A stretch of DNA of 64,000 bases, taken from the NCBI RefSeq assembly GCF_965214215.1, contig NZ_CBDCBD010000003.1:806001-870000 (forward strand). The letters run 5' to 3'. Each line of letters starts with the position of its first letter. The stretch's first letter is position 1. This stretch comes from Poriferisodalis sp965214215 (GTDB lineage: Bacteria; Actinomycetota; Acidimicrobiia; Acidimicrobiales; Poriferisodalaceae). This document shows, in pieces, positions 16,747 to 26,215 of the stretch. The notes below the pieces were generated by a model. That model was not told the DNA's origin. It did no database searches and saw only the letters and a list, made by a program, of their open reading frames with translations. The translations under genes were made by a program, and so were the position numbers.

Positions 16747-17712
16747 ATGTACTCGTTCGCGCGCACGCCACGCTGGCTGGCAGGCCATGCGCTGGCCGGG
16801 GGCCTGCTGGTGATCTTCCTGATAGCCGGCTTCTGGCAGCTGAGCCGCCACCACGAGGTGCGTGACCACAACGCAGCGATCATCGAACGCCAAGACATGC
16901 GGCCGCTCGATGTCGAGGAGTTCCTGACGGCGCTGGACGCTGCTGTCGGCGCGTCCGACGCAGCAGACGCCGGTGCAGCAGCCGTCGACTACGGGTCCGG
17001 TCCGCTCGCCGAATTGGAGTACCGGCCGGTCAGCCTGTCGGTGGCGGGCGTCGGCTGGGGGGACGCCGTACAGATCCGGAACCGCAGTCTCAGAGGCGTT
17101 CCGGGGTGCCATCTGGCCCTGCCCATGGCCGCCGACGTCAGCGCCACGGCGTCCGCGCTCGACGACGACGCCACAGACGAGCTCCGAGCCGCGAACAGCG
17201 GCGCACGCATCGAGGGCGGCGCCCGAGGCGTCCTCGTCGTTGCAGGCTGGCTGCCGACAGGTGGGGTCTGCGAGGACGCCGTCGACAAGGGCGCTGATGC
17301 TTTCCGCGGCGGTCTGAGCGATCTGCGACACATCGAGGGCCGCATTCGCTTGAGCCAGCAACGAGGCCTTCTCGGCCCGGCCGATCCTCAGCAGGGCCGA
17401 CTCGATTCTCTGGCGCGTACAGACGTCGGGCGCATCGACCAGCAGACGTCGCTCGATCTCGTTCCCGTGTACATCGAGCTCACGACAGCCGCACGCGCCG
17501 ACGGGACGCCAATTGGCGTGGGGGACGACGCTGCGGGCACGGGCCTGACCGCCCTCTTGGCGCCGCTGGCGCCGCCCGAACTCGACGTCGGGCCGCACTT
17601 GGGCTACACGTTCCAGTGGTTCAGCTTCGCTGCGGTCGCCGTGGTGGGCTACACGCTCGTGCTGCGCCACCAAGCCCGCAAAGGCGAATCAGAACAGATC
17701 GCCGACGACTGA
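16747..17712 (+). CDS. SURF1-family cytochrome oxidase biogenesis protein
   Basis: The product is 321 aa, somewhat longer than the usual 240-290 because of Ala/Asp-rich insertions. The two family transmembrane helices lie at the ends: about 11-33 (LAGHALAGGLLVIFLIAGFW followed by QLSRHHEVR) and about 285-305. Between them is the extracytoplasmic domain with the conserved YRPVSL, RNRSL, GVLVVAGWLP and LGYTFQWFSFA segments. It supports assembly of haem-copper cytochrome c oxidase in the membrane. GTG at 16741 is an alternative start. Confidence 0.88.
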   Translation: MYSFARTPRWLAGHALAGGLLVIFLIAGFWQLSRHHEVRDHNAAIIERQDMRPLDVEEFLTALDAAVGASDAADAGAAAVDYGSGPLAELEYRPVSLSVAGVGWGDAVQIRNRSLRGVPGCHLALPMAADVSATASALDDDATDELRAANSGARIEGGARGVLVVAGWLPTGGVCEDAVDKGADAFRGGLSDLRHIEGRIRLSQQRGLLGPADPQQGRLDSLARTDVGRIDQQTSLDLVPVYIELTTAARADGTPIGVGDDAAGTGLTALLAPLAPPELDVGPHLGYTFQWFSFAAVAVVGYTLVLRHQARKGESEQIADD

Positions 17713-17744
17713 GCGCGTGCGCTGCAAGACACATACGTCACAGC

Positions 17745-17792
17745 GGCGGAGCCGGCTAGCGGCGGAGGCGGCTAGCGGCGGAGGCGGCTAGC
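17745..17792. repeat. Three 16 bp tandem repeats overlapping a stop codon
   Basis: Three units of GGCGGAGGCGGCTAGC (the first with one change). The CTA in the third unit is, on the minus strand, the TAG that ends the neighbouring aminotransferase gene. The motif resembles one arm of the 79 bp inverted-repeat family found elsewhere in the window. Confidence 0.85.
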
Positions 17793-18942
17793 GGCCGATG
17801 GCTTTGGCCATGCGGGCGGTGGCTTCGTCCAGCATCGCTGGCGAGGTGGCGAAGTTGAGGCGCACGTGGCTGGCGCCTTCGGGCCCGAAGTCGAGCCCAG
17901 AGTTCAGATACACCCTGCCCTGCCCCAGAAAGACCGAGGCGGGGTCGTCGCCGAGGCCCAGCTCGCTGCAGTCCAGCCACGCCAGGTAGGTGGCATCGGG
18001 CGGGCGGTACCGAACTTCGGGCAGTCGCTCGGCGAGCAGCTGCGCCAGCAGGTGACGGTTGGCGTCAAGACCGGCCACTAGCTCATCCAGCCAGTCCAGC
18101 GCCTCGGTCCAGCCAGCGATCGTGGCTACCTGGCCGAGAATCCCGATGCCGCCGATCAGCCGCTTGGGGATCTTCTTGGTGATCGGGCCGTAGCGCGATG
18201 ACGCAGAGTGCAGGAACGCCATCCGCAGCCCCGCCATATTGAACGACTTCGTGGCAGCGGTGACGGTGACGGTCCGCTCGGAGGCCAGCTCGCTCACCGA
18301 TGCCACCGGAATGTGCCGCCCCGGCGCATACACCAGGTCGCAGTGGATCTCGTCGGAGATCACCACCAGGTCATGACGCTCGGCGACGTCGATGACCGCC
18401 GCAATGTCGCCGGCGTCGAGCACCATGCCGCACGGGTTGTGCGGCTGGCACAGGATCACTGCGGTGACATCGGGCGCCGACGCAACCGATTCGAAGTGGT
18501 CGAGGTCGAGCCGCCAACCGTTGTCGTGGCGGATGAGCGGATTGGGCACCACGCGGCGCCCGTGTCCCTCCACGCTGGAGAAGAACGGCGGGTAGGCGGG
18601 CGTCTGGAAGATGACCCCGTCGCCGGGCTCGGTGCAATAGGTGATCGCCAGCTCCAGGCCCTGGATCACGTCGTGAACCCGGACGACGTCGCCCGGGTCG
18701 ACCTGCCAGCCGAACGCCTCGCCCATGCGCTTCGCGAACACATCGAGCACAGGGATCGGCAGGTCATAGAAGTCGTAGCCCAGGCCGCCCGAGTCGATGC
18801 GTTCGCGTACTGCTTCGAGCACCGCTGCGGGCTGCTCCACGTCCATGTCGGCGACCCAGGCCGCCAGCACATCGGGGCCTTCTCGTCCCCACTTGATGCC
18901 CGGGCGGTTCCGAACTCGTTCGCTATCCAAGTCGAAAATCAC
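17788..18942 (-). CDS. MalY/PatB-family PLP-dependent aminotransferase / cystathionine beta-lyase
   Basis: The product is 384 aa, a class I/II fold-type I PLP enzyme. The cofactor Lys is in TATKSFNMAGLRMAF. Other family marks are WVADMDVEQPAAV at the N-terminus, GYDFYD, CQPHNPCGMVLD and VISDEIHCDLVY. The MalY/PatB branch usually cleaves cystathionine or cysteine (C-S lyase) and some members transaminate. The start at ATG 18942 gives the family-typical MIFDLDSERVRNRPGIKW beginning. The stop codon is supplied by the tandem repeat at its 3' end. No operon partner is evident. Confidence 0.87.
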   Translation of the reverse strand: MIFDLDSERVRNRPGIKWGREGPDVLAAWVADMDVEQPAAVLEAVRERIDSGGLGYDFYDLPIPVLDVFAKRMGEAFGWQVDPGDVVRVHDVIQGLELAITYCTEPGDGVIFQTPAYPPFFSSVEGHGRRVVPNPLIRHDNGWRLDLDHFESVASAPDVTAVILCQPHNPCGMVLDAGDIAAVIDVAERHDLVVISDEIHCDLVYAPGRHIPVASVSELASERTVTVTAATKSFNMAGLRMAFLHSASSRYGPITKKIPKRLIGGIGILGQVATIAGWTEALDWLDELVAGLDANRHLLAQLLAERLPEVRYRPPDATYLAWLDCSELGLGDDPASVFLGQGRVYLNSGLDFGPEGASHVRLNFATSPAMLDEATARMAKAIGR

Positions 18943-19048
18943 GAGGCGACCCTACGCGTCGAAGCGCCGCACAAGTCGGCCGGACACAGCGTGGACCGCC
19001 GCCTGCCCGCGACGGCGACGCCGTGTGCGGGCCAACACGCACAGATGC

Positions 19049-19789
19049 TCAGTACAAGCCCAGCATGCGTCCAGCGAGACCGAGCACTGCCACCACCAGA
19101 ACTGGCCGGATCAACCGCTCGCCTCCCCGTACGGCCCAGCGGGCGCCCAACCAGCCGCCGACCGCGAAGCCAGCCGCGACGATGACGGCGAAGCCCCAGT
19201 GGACCTGATCGTTCAGAATGAACACCGGCACCGCCACGACGGTCAGCACGGCGATCACCACCACCTTGACGGCGTTGGCGTTCACCAAGTCCAGACCGGC
19301 GTGGGACAGCGCCAGAACCAGCATGAGCCCCACCCCTGCTTGGAATGCGCCGCCGTACGCGCCGATCAGGAAGAACACCGCGGTGGTGAGCCACATCGGC
19401 CACGTGATGTCCTCACTGCGGGCTTTGGGCGGGCGCAAGCTCAGGATCAGCAGCGGCACCATCAAGATGCCGAAGATGCGCTCGAAGGCCGTGTCGCTGA
19501 GCAGGCTCGACACGGCGTACGCGCCGATCACCGAGCCGATCACCGCCGGGATGAGGATGGGTACCGAACGGCGCAGTCCCGACACGCCTTCGGATCGGTA
19601 TCCCGCCACCGAGGCCACGTTCTGGGTCACAACGCCGATGCGGTTGGTGCCGTTGGCAACGAGCCCGCCGAGATCGCCGACCACCGTGAGCAGGCTGACC
19701 GTCAGCAGCGAACCGCCGCCCGCCATGGCGTTCACGACGCCGGCCACCACACCCGCGGCGGCGATGAGCGCGATCTGCCCTATATCCAC
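19049..19789 (-). CDS. TSUP (TauE/SafE) family membrane transporter
   Basis: The product is 246 aa with about seven to eight hydrophobic helices. The N-terminal half-repeat has GVVAGVVNAMAGGGSLLTVS and the second half has GAYGGAFQAGVGLMLVLALS, the twin signature of the TSUP/DUF81 family, which exports or imports sulfite, sulfonates or related anions. Located in the cytoplasmic membrane. The stop of aroC lies 33 bases upstream on the same strand, so the two may be co-transcribed without an obvious functional link. Confidence 0.88.
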   Translation of the reverse strand: MDIGQIALIAAAGVVAGVVNAMAGGGSLLTVSLLTVVGDLGGLVANGTNRIGVVTQNVASVAGYRSEGVSGLRRSVPILIPAVIGSVIGAYAVSSLLSDTAFERIFGILMVPLLILSLRPPKARSEDITWPMWLTTAVFFLIGAYGGAFQAGVGLMLVLALSHAGLDLVNANAVKVVVIAVLTVVAVPVFILNDQVHWGFAVIVAAGFAVGGWLGARWAVRGGERLIRPVLVVAVLGLAGRMLGLY

Positions 19790-19822
19790 TGGCGGAGGCC
19801 CATCAGCGCGAGTCCACCAGCG

Positions 19823-20929
19823 CTAGGTCTGGGACGCAGGTCCGGGTGCGAGCTGAGTCGTCTGCTGACGCAAGAGATGATCGGCCAGCACGAGGCAGAC
19901 CATCGCCTCGACCATCGGCACCGCCCGGGGCAGCACGCACGGATCGTGACGACCTCGTGCGGCCAGCACAGTCGCCTCGTTGGCGTTTGTGACGGTCTTC
20001 TGCTCGGAGGCAATGGTGGCGGTGGGCTTGAACGCGACGCGCAGCATGATGTCGGCGCCGTTGCTGATGCCGCCCTGGATGCCGCCGCTGCGATTGGTGA
20101 CCGTGACGGGGCGGCCGTCGGGACCGGGGGCGAATTCGTCGTTGTGCGTGCGGCCCGTCATCAACGTGCCGGCGAAGCCGCTGCCGATCTCCATGCCTTT
20201 CGCGGCCGGCAACGACATCACCGCTCCCGCCAGCTCTGCGTCGAGCTTGTCGAAGACCGGCTCGCCGAGGCCCGGTGGCACGCCACGCGCCACGCAGGCC
20301 ACGACCCCGCCGAGGGAGTTGCCGTCGCGTCGGGCCGCATCGATGGCTTCGATGATGCGGCCTGCGGCGACGGGATCAGCGCAACGCGTCGGATCCGCTT
20401 CCACGTCGTCCCTCGTCAGCTCTGCGGGGTCCACGTCGGCGGTGATGTCGCGCACCGAGCTGACCCACCCCAGCACCTCTGTGCCGACAGTTGCGAGGAT
20501 CTTGCGAGCGACTGCGCCCGCAGCCACTCGGCCGACGGTCTCGCGGGCCGATGCCCGGCCGCCGCCCTGCCAGTTGCGGATGCCGTACTTGGCCTCGGTG
20601 GTGTAGTCGGCGTGGCTGGGCCGGTACTTGGTTGCCATCTCGGAATAGGCACCGGGCCGAGCATCGGTATTCGCCACGGTCATGCCGATCGGCGTCCCCA
20701 GCGTCAAGCCCTCGAAGACTCCCGAGTGAATCGTGACCCGGTCCGCCTCCTGGCGTTGTGTGACGATCCGGCTCTGGCCAGGCCGGCGGCGGTCCAGATC
20801 GACCTGCACATCGGCTTCGCTCAATTCGAGACGCGCGGGGCAGCCGTCAATGATCACCCCCAGCGCACCGCCGTGCGATTCGCCGAACGTGGTGACCGCG
20901 AAGCGTTCCCCAAACGTGCTGCCGCCCAT
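19823..20929 (-). CDS. aroC: Chorismate synthase
   Basis: The product is 368 aa. The signatures FGESHGGALGVIIDGCP, then ATKYRPSHADYTTEAKYG, and GGGRASARETVGRVAAGA are all intact. It converts 5-enolpyruvylshikimate-3-phosphate to chorismate using reduced FMN. Its product feeds phenylalanine synthesis by the prephenate dehydratase encoded at 40270, although the genes are not linked. The start MGGSTFGERF is family-typical. Plus-strand open frames of up to 775 codons across this gene are codon-bias shadows. Confidence 0.95.
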   Translation of the reverse strand: MGGSTFGERFAVTTFGESHGGALGVIIDGCPARLELSEADVQVDLDRRRPGQSRIVTQRQEADRVTIHSGVFEGLTLGTPIGMTVANTDARPGAYSEMATKYRPSHADYTTEAKYGIRNWQGGGRASARETVGRVAAGAVARKILATVGTEVLGWVSSVRDITADVDPAELTRDDVEADPTRCADPVAAGRIIEAIDAARRDGNSLGGVVACVARGVPPGLGEPVFDKLDAELAGAVMSLPAAKGMEIGSGFAGTLMTGRTHNDEFAPGPDGRPVTVTNRSGGIQGGISNGADIMLRVAFKPTATIASEQKTVTNANEATVLAARGRHDPCVLPRAVPMVEAMVCLVLADHLLRQQTTQLAPGPASQT

Positions 20930-21001
20930 GTCAGAACCCTACGACGGCGTATGTACCGCCACAGCAGCAATTCGCATCAACGGAGTGGCACAGATGTCAT
21001 A

Positions 21002-21080
21002 GCGGCGGAGGCGGCAGGAGACTCTGCGACGTTGCGACCTGCTGGATCGCTGGAGCGGAGGGTCCGGCCGCCTCCGCAGC
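21002..21080 (-). repeat. 79 bp inverted-repeat element, copy A
   Basis: GCGGCGGAGGCGGCA at 21002-21016 faces GGCCGCCTCCGCAGC at 21066-21080. The arms match with two mismatches. The interior (CTCTGCGACGTTGCGACC... GATCGCTGGAGCG) is the reverse complement of the elements at 45723-45801 and 47460-47538. All three are exactly 79 bp. Confidence 0.85.
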
Positions 21081-21104
21081 GGGCACGCCCATTGGCGCGG
21101 CCTC

Positions 21105-22016
21105 TTAGTCCGACTGGTCGCTGACGCCGTCGCCGGGGGGCGATTCGCGCTGCTCGGCCAGGAATTTCTGGAATTCGAGCGCAATGTCGTCGCCGCTTGG
21201 CAGATTCTCCTCGGCGGTGCGGTCCGCTTCGGACTCGAGCTGGCGGATATAGGTCACAATCTCGGGATCTCGGGCGACCGCCTCGTCGACCCGTTGCTCC
21301 CAGGTCTGCACGCTGGTGTCGAGCTCCCGGTAGCCGGTCGTCACGCCGGTGACCGTCTCGAAGTGGGCCAGCAGCGCACGCGTGCCCTTGGGATTCGGCG
21401 GCCCTGCGACGTAATGGGGCACACCGACGCGCAGCGACACCACGGGCAGCGCAGCCCGGTCCAGCACGTCGTGCAGAGTCCCGATGATGCCGGTGGGGCC
21501 TTGATACGTCGGCCGATCTAGGCCTAGGCGGGCCGCCAGCTCACCGTTCGCGGCGCTGCCCTTGACCGAGGCTGTCCGCGAGTGCGCCACCCCCGCGACC
21601 ATTGCCCCGAGCGTCACCACCATCTGGCAGCCGAGCCCCCGGGCGATTTCCGCCACGCCTTCGCAGAACGTACGCCAGCGCATCCGCGGCTCGATGCCCG
21701 ACAGCAGCACGAGGTCGTGGGGCGGGGCGGCCGGCACGACGTGGCACTCGATCTCCGGCCAGCTAATGCGGCGTTCCCCTTCCGAGGTGATCTCGATGTG
21801 CGGGCGACTCTCCTGGAAGTCGAAGAACTCCTCAGGGTCGATGTGGCAGACCCGCCGTGCCTCGCTGCGCTCGCGGATCCACGCCAGCGCGCCGGTGGCG
21901 CATTCGCCGGCGTCGAACCAGCCTTCGAACGCGACAAGCAGCAACGGGTTGCGCAGTTTGGGCGCGCCTTCCCAGACGACGATCGGTTGCTCAGCAGGAT
22001 TCTGTTGTTGGGTCAC
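21105..22016 (-). CDS. PAC2 family protein (proteasome-assembly-chaperone-like)
   Basis: The product is 303 aa. The PAC2/DUF75 fold is recognisable from LLLVAFEGWFDAGECATGAL, the ...EFFDFQESRP region, IEPRMRWRTFCEGV and the GVPHYV segment. Actinobacteria carry several PAC2 proteins of ATP-grasp-like or chaperone-related but unproved function, often in organisms having a proteasome. The C-terminal ~30 residues are acidic and low in complexity (EQRESPPGDGVSDQSD). The start ATG at 22016 is followed by the family-typical ...PIVVWEGAPKLRNP. No partner gene adjacent. Confidence 0.85.
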   Translation of the reverse strand: MTQQQNPAEQPIVVWEGAPKLRNPLLLVAFEGWFDAGECATGALAWIRERSEARRVCHIDPEEFFDFQESRPHIEITSEGERRISWPEIECHVVPAAPPHDLVLLSGIEPRMRWRTFCEGVAEIARGLGCQMVVTLGAMVAGVAHSRTASVKGSAANGELAARLGLDRPTYQGPTGIIGTLHDVLDRAALPVVSLRVGVPHYVAGPPNPKGTRALLAHFETVTGVTTGYRELDTSVQTWEQRVDEAVARDPEIVTYIRQLESEADRTAEENLPSGDDIALEFQKFLAEQRESPPGDGVSDQSD

Positions 22017-22021
22017 CTGTT

Positions 22022-22120
22022 ACTTCCCGCTCTTGTTCCCAGCTCGGATTCTCTACGTGCTCACGGACCGCTCGGGTCCCGGCTTCGCCCTGCGCTTGCC
22101 GCTCTGGCTCTCCGTTGTCA
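22022..22120. repeat. Dispersed repeat 2, diverged copy
   Basis: CTTCCCGCTCTTGTTC, later GCTCACGGACCGCTCGGG and CGGCTTCGCCCTGCGCTT, match the tandem pair at 62135-62228 and a more diverged copy near 48858. It lies just upstream of the PAC2 gene start. Confidence 0.6.
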
Positions 22121-22214
22121 TGCGAATGGGCTCGCCGGCCGCCCGGGGCCGGGGGCTCGGCTTCATGGCATCACTATGGCCGATACGCAGCCCGATTACG
22201 CCCGAGATTTGCGA

Positions 22215-24572
22215 TCAACGCTCCCACGCCAGCAGCGCGACACGCTCCAGCGACTCCAGCGAGATCGATTCGAGCGCCTCGTTGGAGACGAGATACAGCC
22301 GGTCGCCGACCACCGCGCTAGCGGTCACCTGCGCCTGCCAGTCGTTGTCGAACCAGCAGTAGCGCTCCCAGGGGCCGGACTCTTCGCTGCCGTCGGGTCG
22401 GATGAGGATCTCGCGTGACTCGCGGCATCTGCGCTGCGGCGCATCGGCGTGGCTGAAGCGTGCGCGCTCGGTGAGGTCCCGCTGTGCGGTGCCGAGCGCC
22501 ACGGCGCCGAGGAACGGCGGCTCGTCGCTGCTGTCGTCGAACGGGTACTGGTTCAGCGGCAGCACAACAAGGTCGCTCGGCTGCCAGTGCAAGAAGGCGT
22601 GCGCGTTGAACTCCACATGGCTGTGCCCGCCCGGGGCGGTCCACTGGGCGATGCGCTGTGGCCGGTCGGGGTCGGCGATGTCGAACAGCGACACCTGGGT
22701 GCCCGTGGTGAAGCCCTCGTCGGTGGCCTCCTGGCCGACTCCGAGCAACAGGTCGTCGCCGAGCGGATGGAGATACGCCGAATAACCGGTGATCTTCAGT
22801 TCGCCCCGCACGACGGGCGCGGCCGGATCGGACAGGTCGAGCAGATAGAGCGGATCGACCTGACGGAAGGTCACCACCGCAGCGATATCGCCGAGGTAGC
22901 GCACGGCGAAGATTCGCTCGTCGACGCCTAGACCGTCGACTTGGCCGACCTCCGCCAAACCGTCATCACCGACGGCGAACACTGTCACAAGACTCTCCGA
23001 CGCAGTGCTGCTGGCATCGTCGCGCCAGGTCCACCACGCCGGAGTGGTGGTGGTCGCAATCCGCAGGTGGCCGTCGTGCTCGGACATGGAGTACTGGTTG
23101 AGCACCACGCCCCGCACTGTCGCCGACCCGACGTAGCTGCTCGCGGCTCGCCCGGTGGTGTCGAACATGTGGATCTCTGTCTCGACGGCTGAGTCGTCTT
23201 GGGGGCCCGCGGGGGAGATCCGCCAGTCGTGCCAGCGGCTCGTGGTCACGTAGAGGTGATCCGGCGAGGCATAGATCGTGCTGGCGTCGGACATGATCGA
23301 AACAGCATCCATCGGCCCCGCCAGACCGTCCGCGGCGATGTCAATGGTGGTGACGCTGAGCGTGCCCGTGCCGCCATGGTGCGGAGGGATCCAGATGCGG
23401 TCGCAGCCCACGAGACGGCCGCCGTCAACAGCGGTGCCGGAGGCGTCGCTCAGGACGAATCGCGGCAGCCAGTCGTCGATCGTCGTGTCGGCGATGGCCT
23501 CACGGTTCGCTGCTGTGGCGCGTTCCTGCGCAGCGGTATCGCCGGATTGGGGGACAGCCCACCGAATCGCAGTCGGTCGTGAGGTGGTGGCCACCCGCAC
23601 TACGCCGTCGATCATGCGGGCGCCGATGTAGTTGCCTTCGATTTCGAGCTGCCTTGCGACCGTCGGCGTGGCCCCGCTCAGGTCGATCTCCACGATCACC
23701 GTCGTGGGGCCCGAGCCCGGCCCCGGCTGAATGTCGATCTCGATGTCTGGTTCGATATCGGGCTCGATGTCGGCGGGTTCGGCGAAGGGCACGATGACGT
23801 CCCACTTCGAGGCGAACACGAGCACGCGGTCGCCGTGCAGCAGCAGGCTCGAAACCCACTGCTCGTCGAGCTGCACCGAAGCGATCAGCGCCGGCTCGGC
23901 ACCGGTGACATCCACGACGTGCACCCGGTTCTCGTTGGCGACCACCATGCGCCGACCGTCGGTCTTGACAGTGTCGGGCTCGTCGATGCCGGATTCTTGA
24001 ACGTTGGAGGTGCTGTAGTCGATGCCTGGCTGGGGCACCAAGCCGTCGATGGCAGCATCATCGGCAGTCGCCGCCGCTTGCTCGAACATCTCCCCACCGA
24101 AGCCGTCTTCGTCGAGACCCCATGGGCCGACCGCCGCAGCCGCGTGCTCTTGCACGTAGCCGAGCACGGCATCGCACTCGCCGAACTGGCGCAGCGCCGC
24201 AGCCCCGACAGCGCCCGCGGGCACCGCCCCGCCTGCCCCCGCAGCTGCGTCGTCAACCGCGTCGTCAGCCGATCCGTCGACGCCCGACGAATTGTCTGAC
24301 GCCGAACTGGCTTGCGGCGGTTGATCGTCGCCTGGCTCGGTTCCGGCGGACGAAGTGTCCGCACCGGCACCGTCAGCGGGGTCATCTCCGGCACCGTCCG
24401 CAGTGCCGCTGGTGACGGCAGGCCCCAAGGTGCTGAGCGACGGCTCGTCGACGGCACCGTCATTGGCGTCGCTTGCGCAGGCCGCCGCAAGCAGGCCCGC
24501 AACAGCCAGCACTGCGAGCAAGCGCCATGCCTTGGCAGGCTTGGATCTGGTGTGTTTGGGTGCTTTGGTCAT
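22215..24572 (-). CDS. Secreted beta-propeller-domain lipoprotein
   Basis: The product is 785 aa. The N-terminus has a lipoprotein signal (MTKAPKHTRSKPAKAWRLL, then VLAVAGLLAAACAS) with Cys as the likely lipidated residue. About 100 Asp/Ala/Gly-rich linker residues follow. The rest is the conserved actinobacterial beta-propeller family (PF09826-like): DYSTSNVQESGIDEPDTVKT, DGRRMVVANENRVHVVDVTG, then repeated blades ending VGDRLYLVSNEALESISLES. It should sit on the outer face of the membrane; the ligand is unknown. The ATG at 24572 is chosen because it directly precedes the signal peptide; an in-frame extension to 24827 is not credible. A palindrome 41 bases upstream may control it. Confidence 0.82.
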   Translation of the reverse strand: MTKAPKHTRSKPAKAWRLLAVLAVAGLLAAACASDANDGAVDEPSLSTLGPAVTSGTADGAGDDPADGAGADTSSAGTEPGDDQPPQASSASDNSSGVDGSADDAVDDAAAGAGGAVPAGAVGAAALRQFGECDAVLGYVQEHAAAAVGPWGLDEDGFGGEMFEQAAATADDAAIDGLVPQPGIDYSTSNVQESGIDEPDTVKTDGRRMVVANENRVHVVDVTGAEPALIASVQLDEQWVSSLLLHGDRVLVFASKWDVIVPFAEPADIEPDIEPDIEIDIQPGPGSGPTTVIVEIDLSGATPTVARQLEIEGNYIGARMIDGVVRVATTSRPTAIRWAVPQSGDTAAQERATAANREAIADTTIDDWLPRFVLSDASGTAVDGGRLVGCDRIWIPPHHGGTGTLSVTTIDIAADGLAGPMDAVSIMSDASTIYASPDHLYVTTSRWHDWRISPAGPQDDSAVETEIHMFDTTGRAASSYVGSATVRGVVLNQYSMSEHDGHLRIATTTTPAWWTWRDDASSTASESLVTVFAVGDDGLAEVGQVDGLGVDERIFAVRYLGDIAAVVTFRQVDPLYLLDLSDPAAPVVRGELKITGYSAYLHPLGDDLLLGVGQEATDEGFTTGTQVSLFDIADPDRPQRIAQWTAPGGHSHVEFNAHAFLHWQPSDLVVLPLNQYPFDDSSDEPPFLGAVALGTAQRDLTERARFSHADAPQRRCRESREILIRPDGSEESGPWERYCWFDNDWQAQVTASAVVGDRLYLVSNEALESISLESLERVALLAWER

Positions 24573-24612
24573 CAACTCAGATGACGCCGGCGGCGCCGGC
24601 GGCGTTCCACAT

Positions 24613-24627
24613 GCAACGTTACGTTGC
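24613..24627. promoter_or_regulatory. Palindrome upstream of beta-propeller lipoprotein gene
   Basis: GCAACG-TTA-CGTTGC, a perfect 6 bp inverted repeat with a three-base centre, 41 bases upstream of the start at 24572. It is suited to a dimeric repressor. No regulator gene is adjacent. Confidence 0.4.
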
Positions 24628-24836
24628 TGTGACGAACGTGCCTGATGTCGCATGAATTGTCCGGATGGAAAATCAGGCTGATCGGGCAACCACGCTCTCG
24701 TAAGTTCGGCACGGGACGGGACCGCCCGCGCTACCGGAATAGCTCTGACCACCGGCCGGATCCCGTTCTCACGACACGTCGTGTGTGCCGCCCACATCGT
24801 AGCTATCAGCCGGGACACAGTCGGCAAACTTTTGGC

Positions 24837-26066
24837 CTAGCCAGCGTCGGCGGGTTCGTCGTAGAGGCCGTTGCGGCCGAGGCGTACCAGGAGCTCCTCG
24901 GTGCTCCACGGCAGCATGGTGGCTCCGCAGCGTGCATCGCGGTAGTGCTGTTCGAGCCGGCCGGGCCGCAGCAGCGACCGCCCGCCACAGGTGCGCATTG
25001 CGAGCGACGCCATCTCGGGGGCGCTCTCCATGGTGGTCACTGTGGCCACGTGTGCCCGACGCAGCTGTTCGGGATCGGGGTCGGCGCCGATCTCACTGAG
25101 CACGCGGTAGGTGAGGGACTGCGCCCGGTCGTAGATGAGCTGCAGCTGCGCCCAGCCGGTCTGTTTGATCGGATGATCGCGCGATGCCTTCACGCCGGAC
25201 TCGCCGCGCAGGTACGTGCGGGTGGCGTCGAGGATGGCCCGCATCAGCCCCAGATAGCTGAACGTCAGGCTCATGTAGAACTGCGGGAAGCGAGACACCA
25301 TTGCGTTGAACATGCCCGGCGGCAGCACTTCGTTGGCAGCGGGCACGAATACGTTGTCCATCACCAGGGTGCGCGAGTCAGTGCCGCGCATGCCGATGGG
25401 GTCCCAGTCGCCGACGATCTCGAGACCGTCCCCATCGCACGGCACGCCGAGCAGCCGGATGCGGGGGTCGCCCTCGACGAGAGCCAGCACATTGTGAACG
25501 TGGGCGGCACCGCTCAGCGAGGCGAAGATCTTGCGACCTGTGACGCGGTAACCGCCCTCGGTGGGCACCGCGACGGTGCTGAAGCCTGATCGAGCACCCG
25601 GTGCCTGACCCTCGGAGAACGGCTGGGAATGGATGACGCGGCCGTGCACCATTCCTTCCCACAGGGGCGGGCGCGTCCTCGCGAGGTGGGCGGCCATGGC
25701 TCCATCGGGGTCGAGCTGCCTGCCGCGCTCACCTGACAGCAGCGCCTCGGCAATCGGCCCCGACAGCAGGGCTGTTGCCGTGTGCATGTTGAACGTGAGC
25801 GCGGTGGTCGCGCAATGCCGGCCCATCTCTTCGGCAACCAAGGCATAGCCCACGAAGTCAGCGCCCAGCCCGCCGGCCTCGGTGGGCACGCACAGGCCCA
25901 AGAAGCCAGCGTCCGCCAAGTCGGCCCAGTTCTCATGGGGGAAGCTGGCATCGCGGTCGTAGGCCGGGGCACGCTGCGAGAACGCCGGCCCGATGTCGGC
26001 CATCTTGGCCACCAGCTCGGCTCGATGCGGCGTGAACAGTGTCGAGGCGTCAGTCATCGGTGCCAC
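24837..26066 (-). CDS. Acyl-CoA dehydrogenase family protein
   Basis: The product is 409 aa. It has the N-terminal helical domain (DLADAFLGLCVP-like, LGLCVPTEAGGLGADFVGYA), the middle beta domain (KIFASLSGAAHVHNVLALVE) and the C-terminal helical domain. The usual catalytic Glu region is not obvious, so it may belong to the DszC/HsaA-like or acyl-CoA-dehydrogenase-related flavoprotein group rather than a classical fatty-acyl enzyme. GTG start at 26066 with GGAAAG upstream; ATG 26057 is an alternative. It lies downstream of the hydantoinase-like gene on the same strand with a 149-base gap. Confidence 0.8.
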   Translation of the reverse strand: MAPMTDASTLFTPHRAELVAKMADIGPAFSQRAPAYDRDASFPHENWADLADAGFLGLCVPTEAGGLGADFVGYALVAEEMGRHCATTALTFNMHTATALLSGPIAEALLSGERGRQLDPDGAMAAHLARTRPPLWEGMVHGRVIHSQPFSEGQAPGARSGFSTVAVPTEGGYRVTGRKIFASLSGAAHVHNVLALVEGDPRIRLLGVPCDGDGLEIVGDWDPIGMRGTDSRTLVMDNVFVPAANEVLPPGMFNAMVSRFPQFYMSLTFSYLGLMRAILDATRTYLRGESGVKASRDHPIKQTGWAQLQLIYDRAQSLTYRVLSEIGADPDPEQLRRAHVATVTTMESAPEMASLAMRTCGGRSLLRPGRLEQHYRDARCGATMLPWSTEELLVRLGRNGLYDEPADAG

Positions 26067-26215
26067 TGTTGCACTTTCCGATGGGCAACCACGGCTTCGC
26101 GCAGTGCTGCCCGCTCTTGTCGCCCATACCCGGGCAATTGGCGCTCATCGACCGCTCTGGCCCCAGCGCCCAGCCTCGTCAACGCCGCCGATCCGCAGCA
26201 GCTTCGTGTCATGGG

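Noticed and set aside
18797..21124. Plus-strand open frame of 775 codons
   Set aside because: It lies antisense to the aminotransferase, TSUP and aroC genes, which all have strong family motifs. Its product is low-complexity Arg/His/Ala-rich, as expected from the shadow frame of GC-rich genes.
24573..24827. N-terminal extension of the beta-propeller protein
   Set aside because: The lipoprotein signal must be N-terminal, and it starts at the ATG at 24572.
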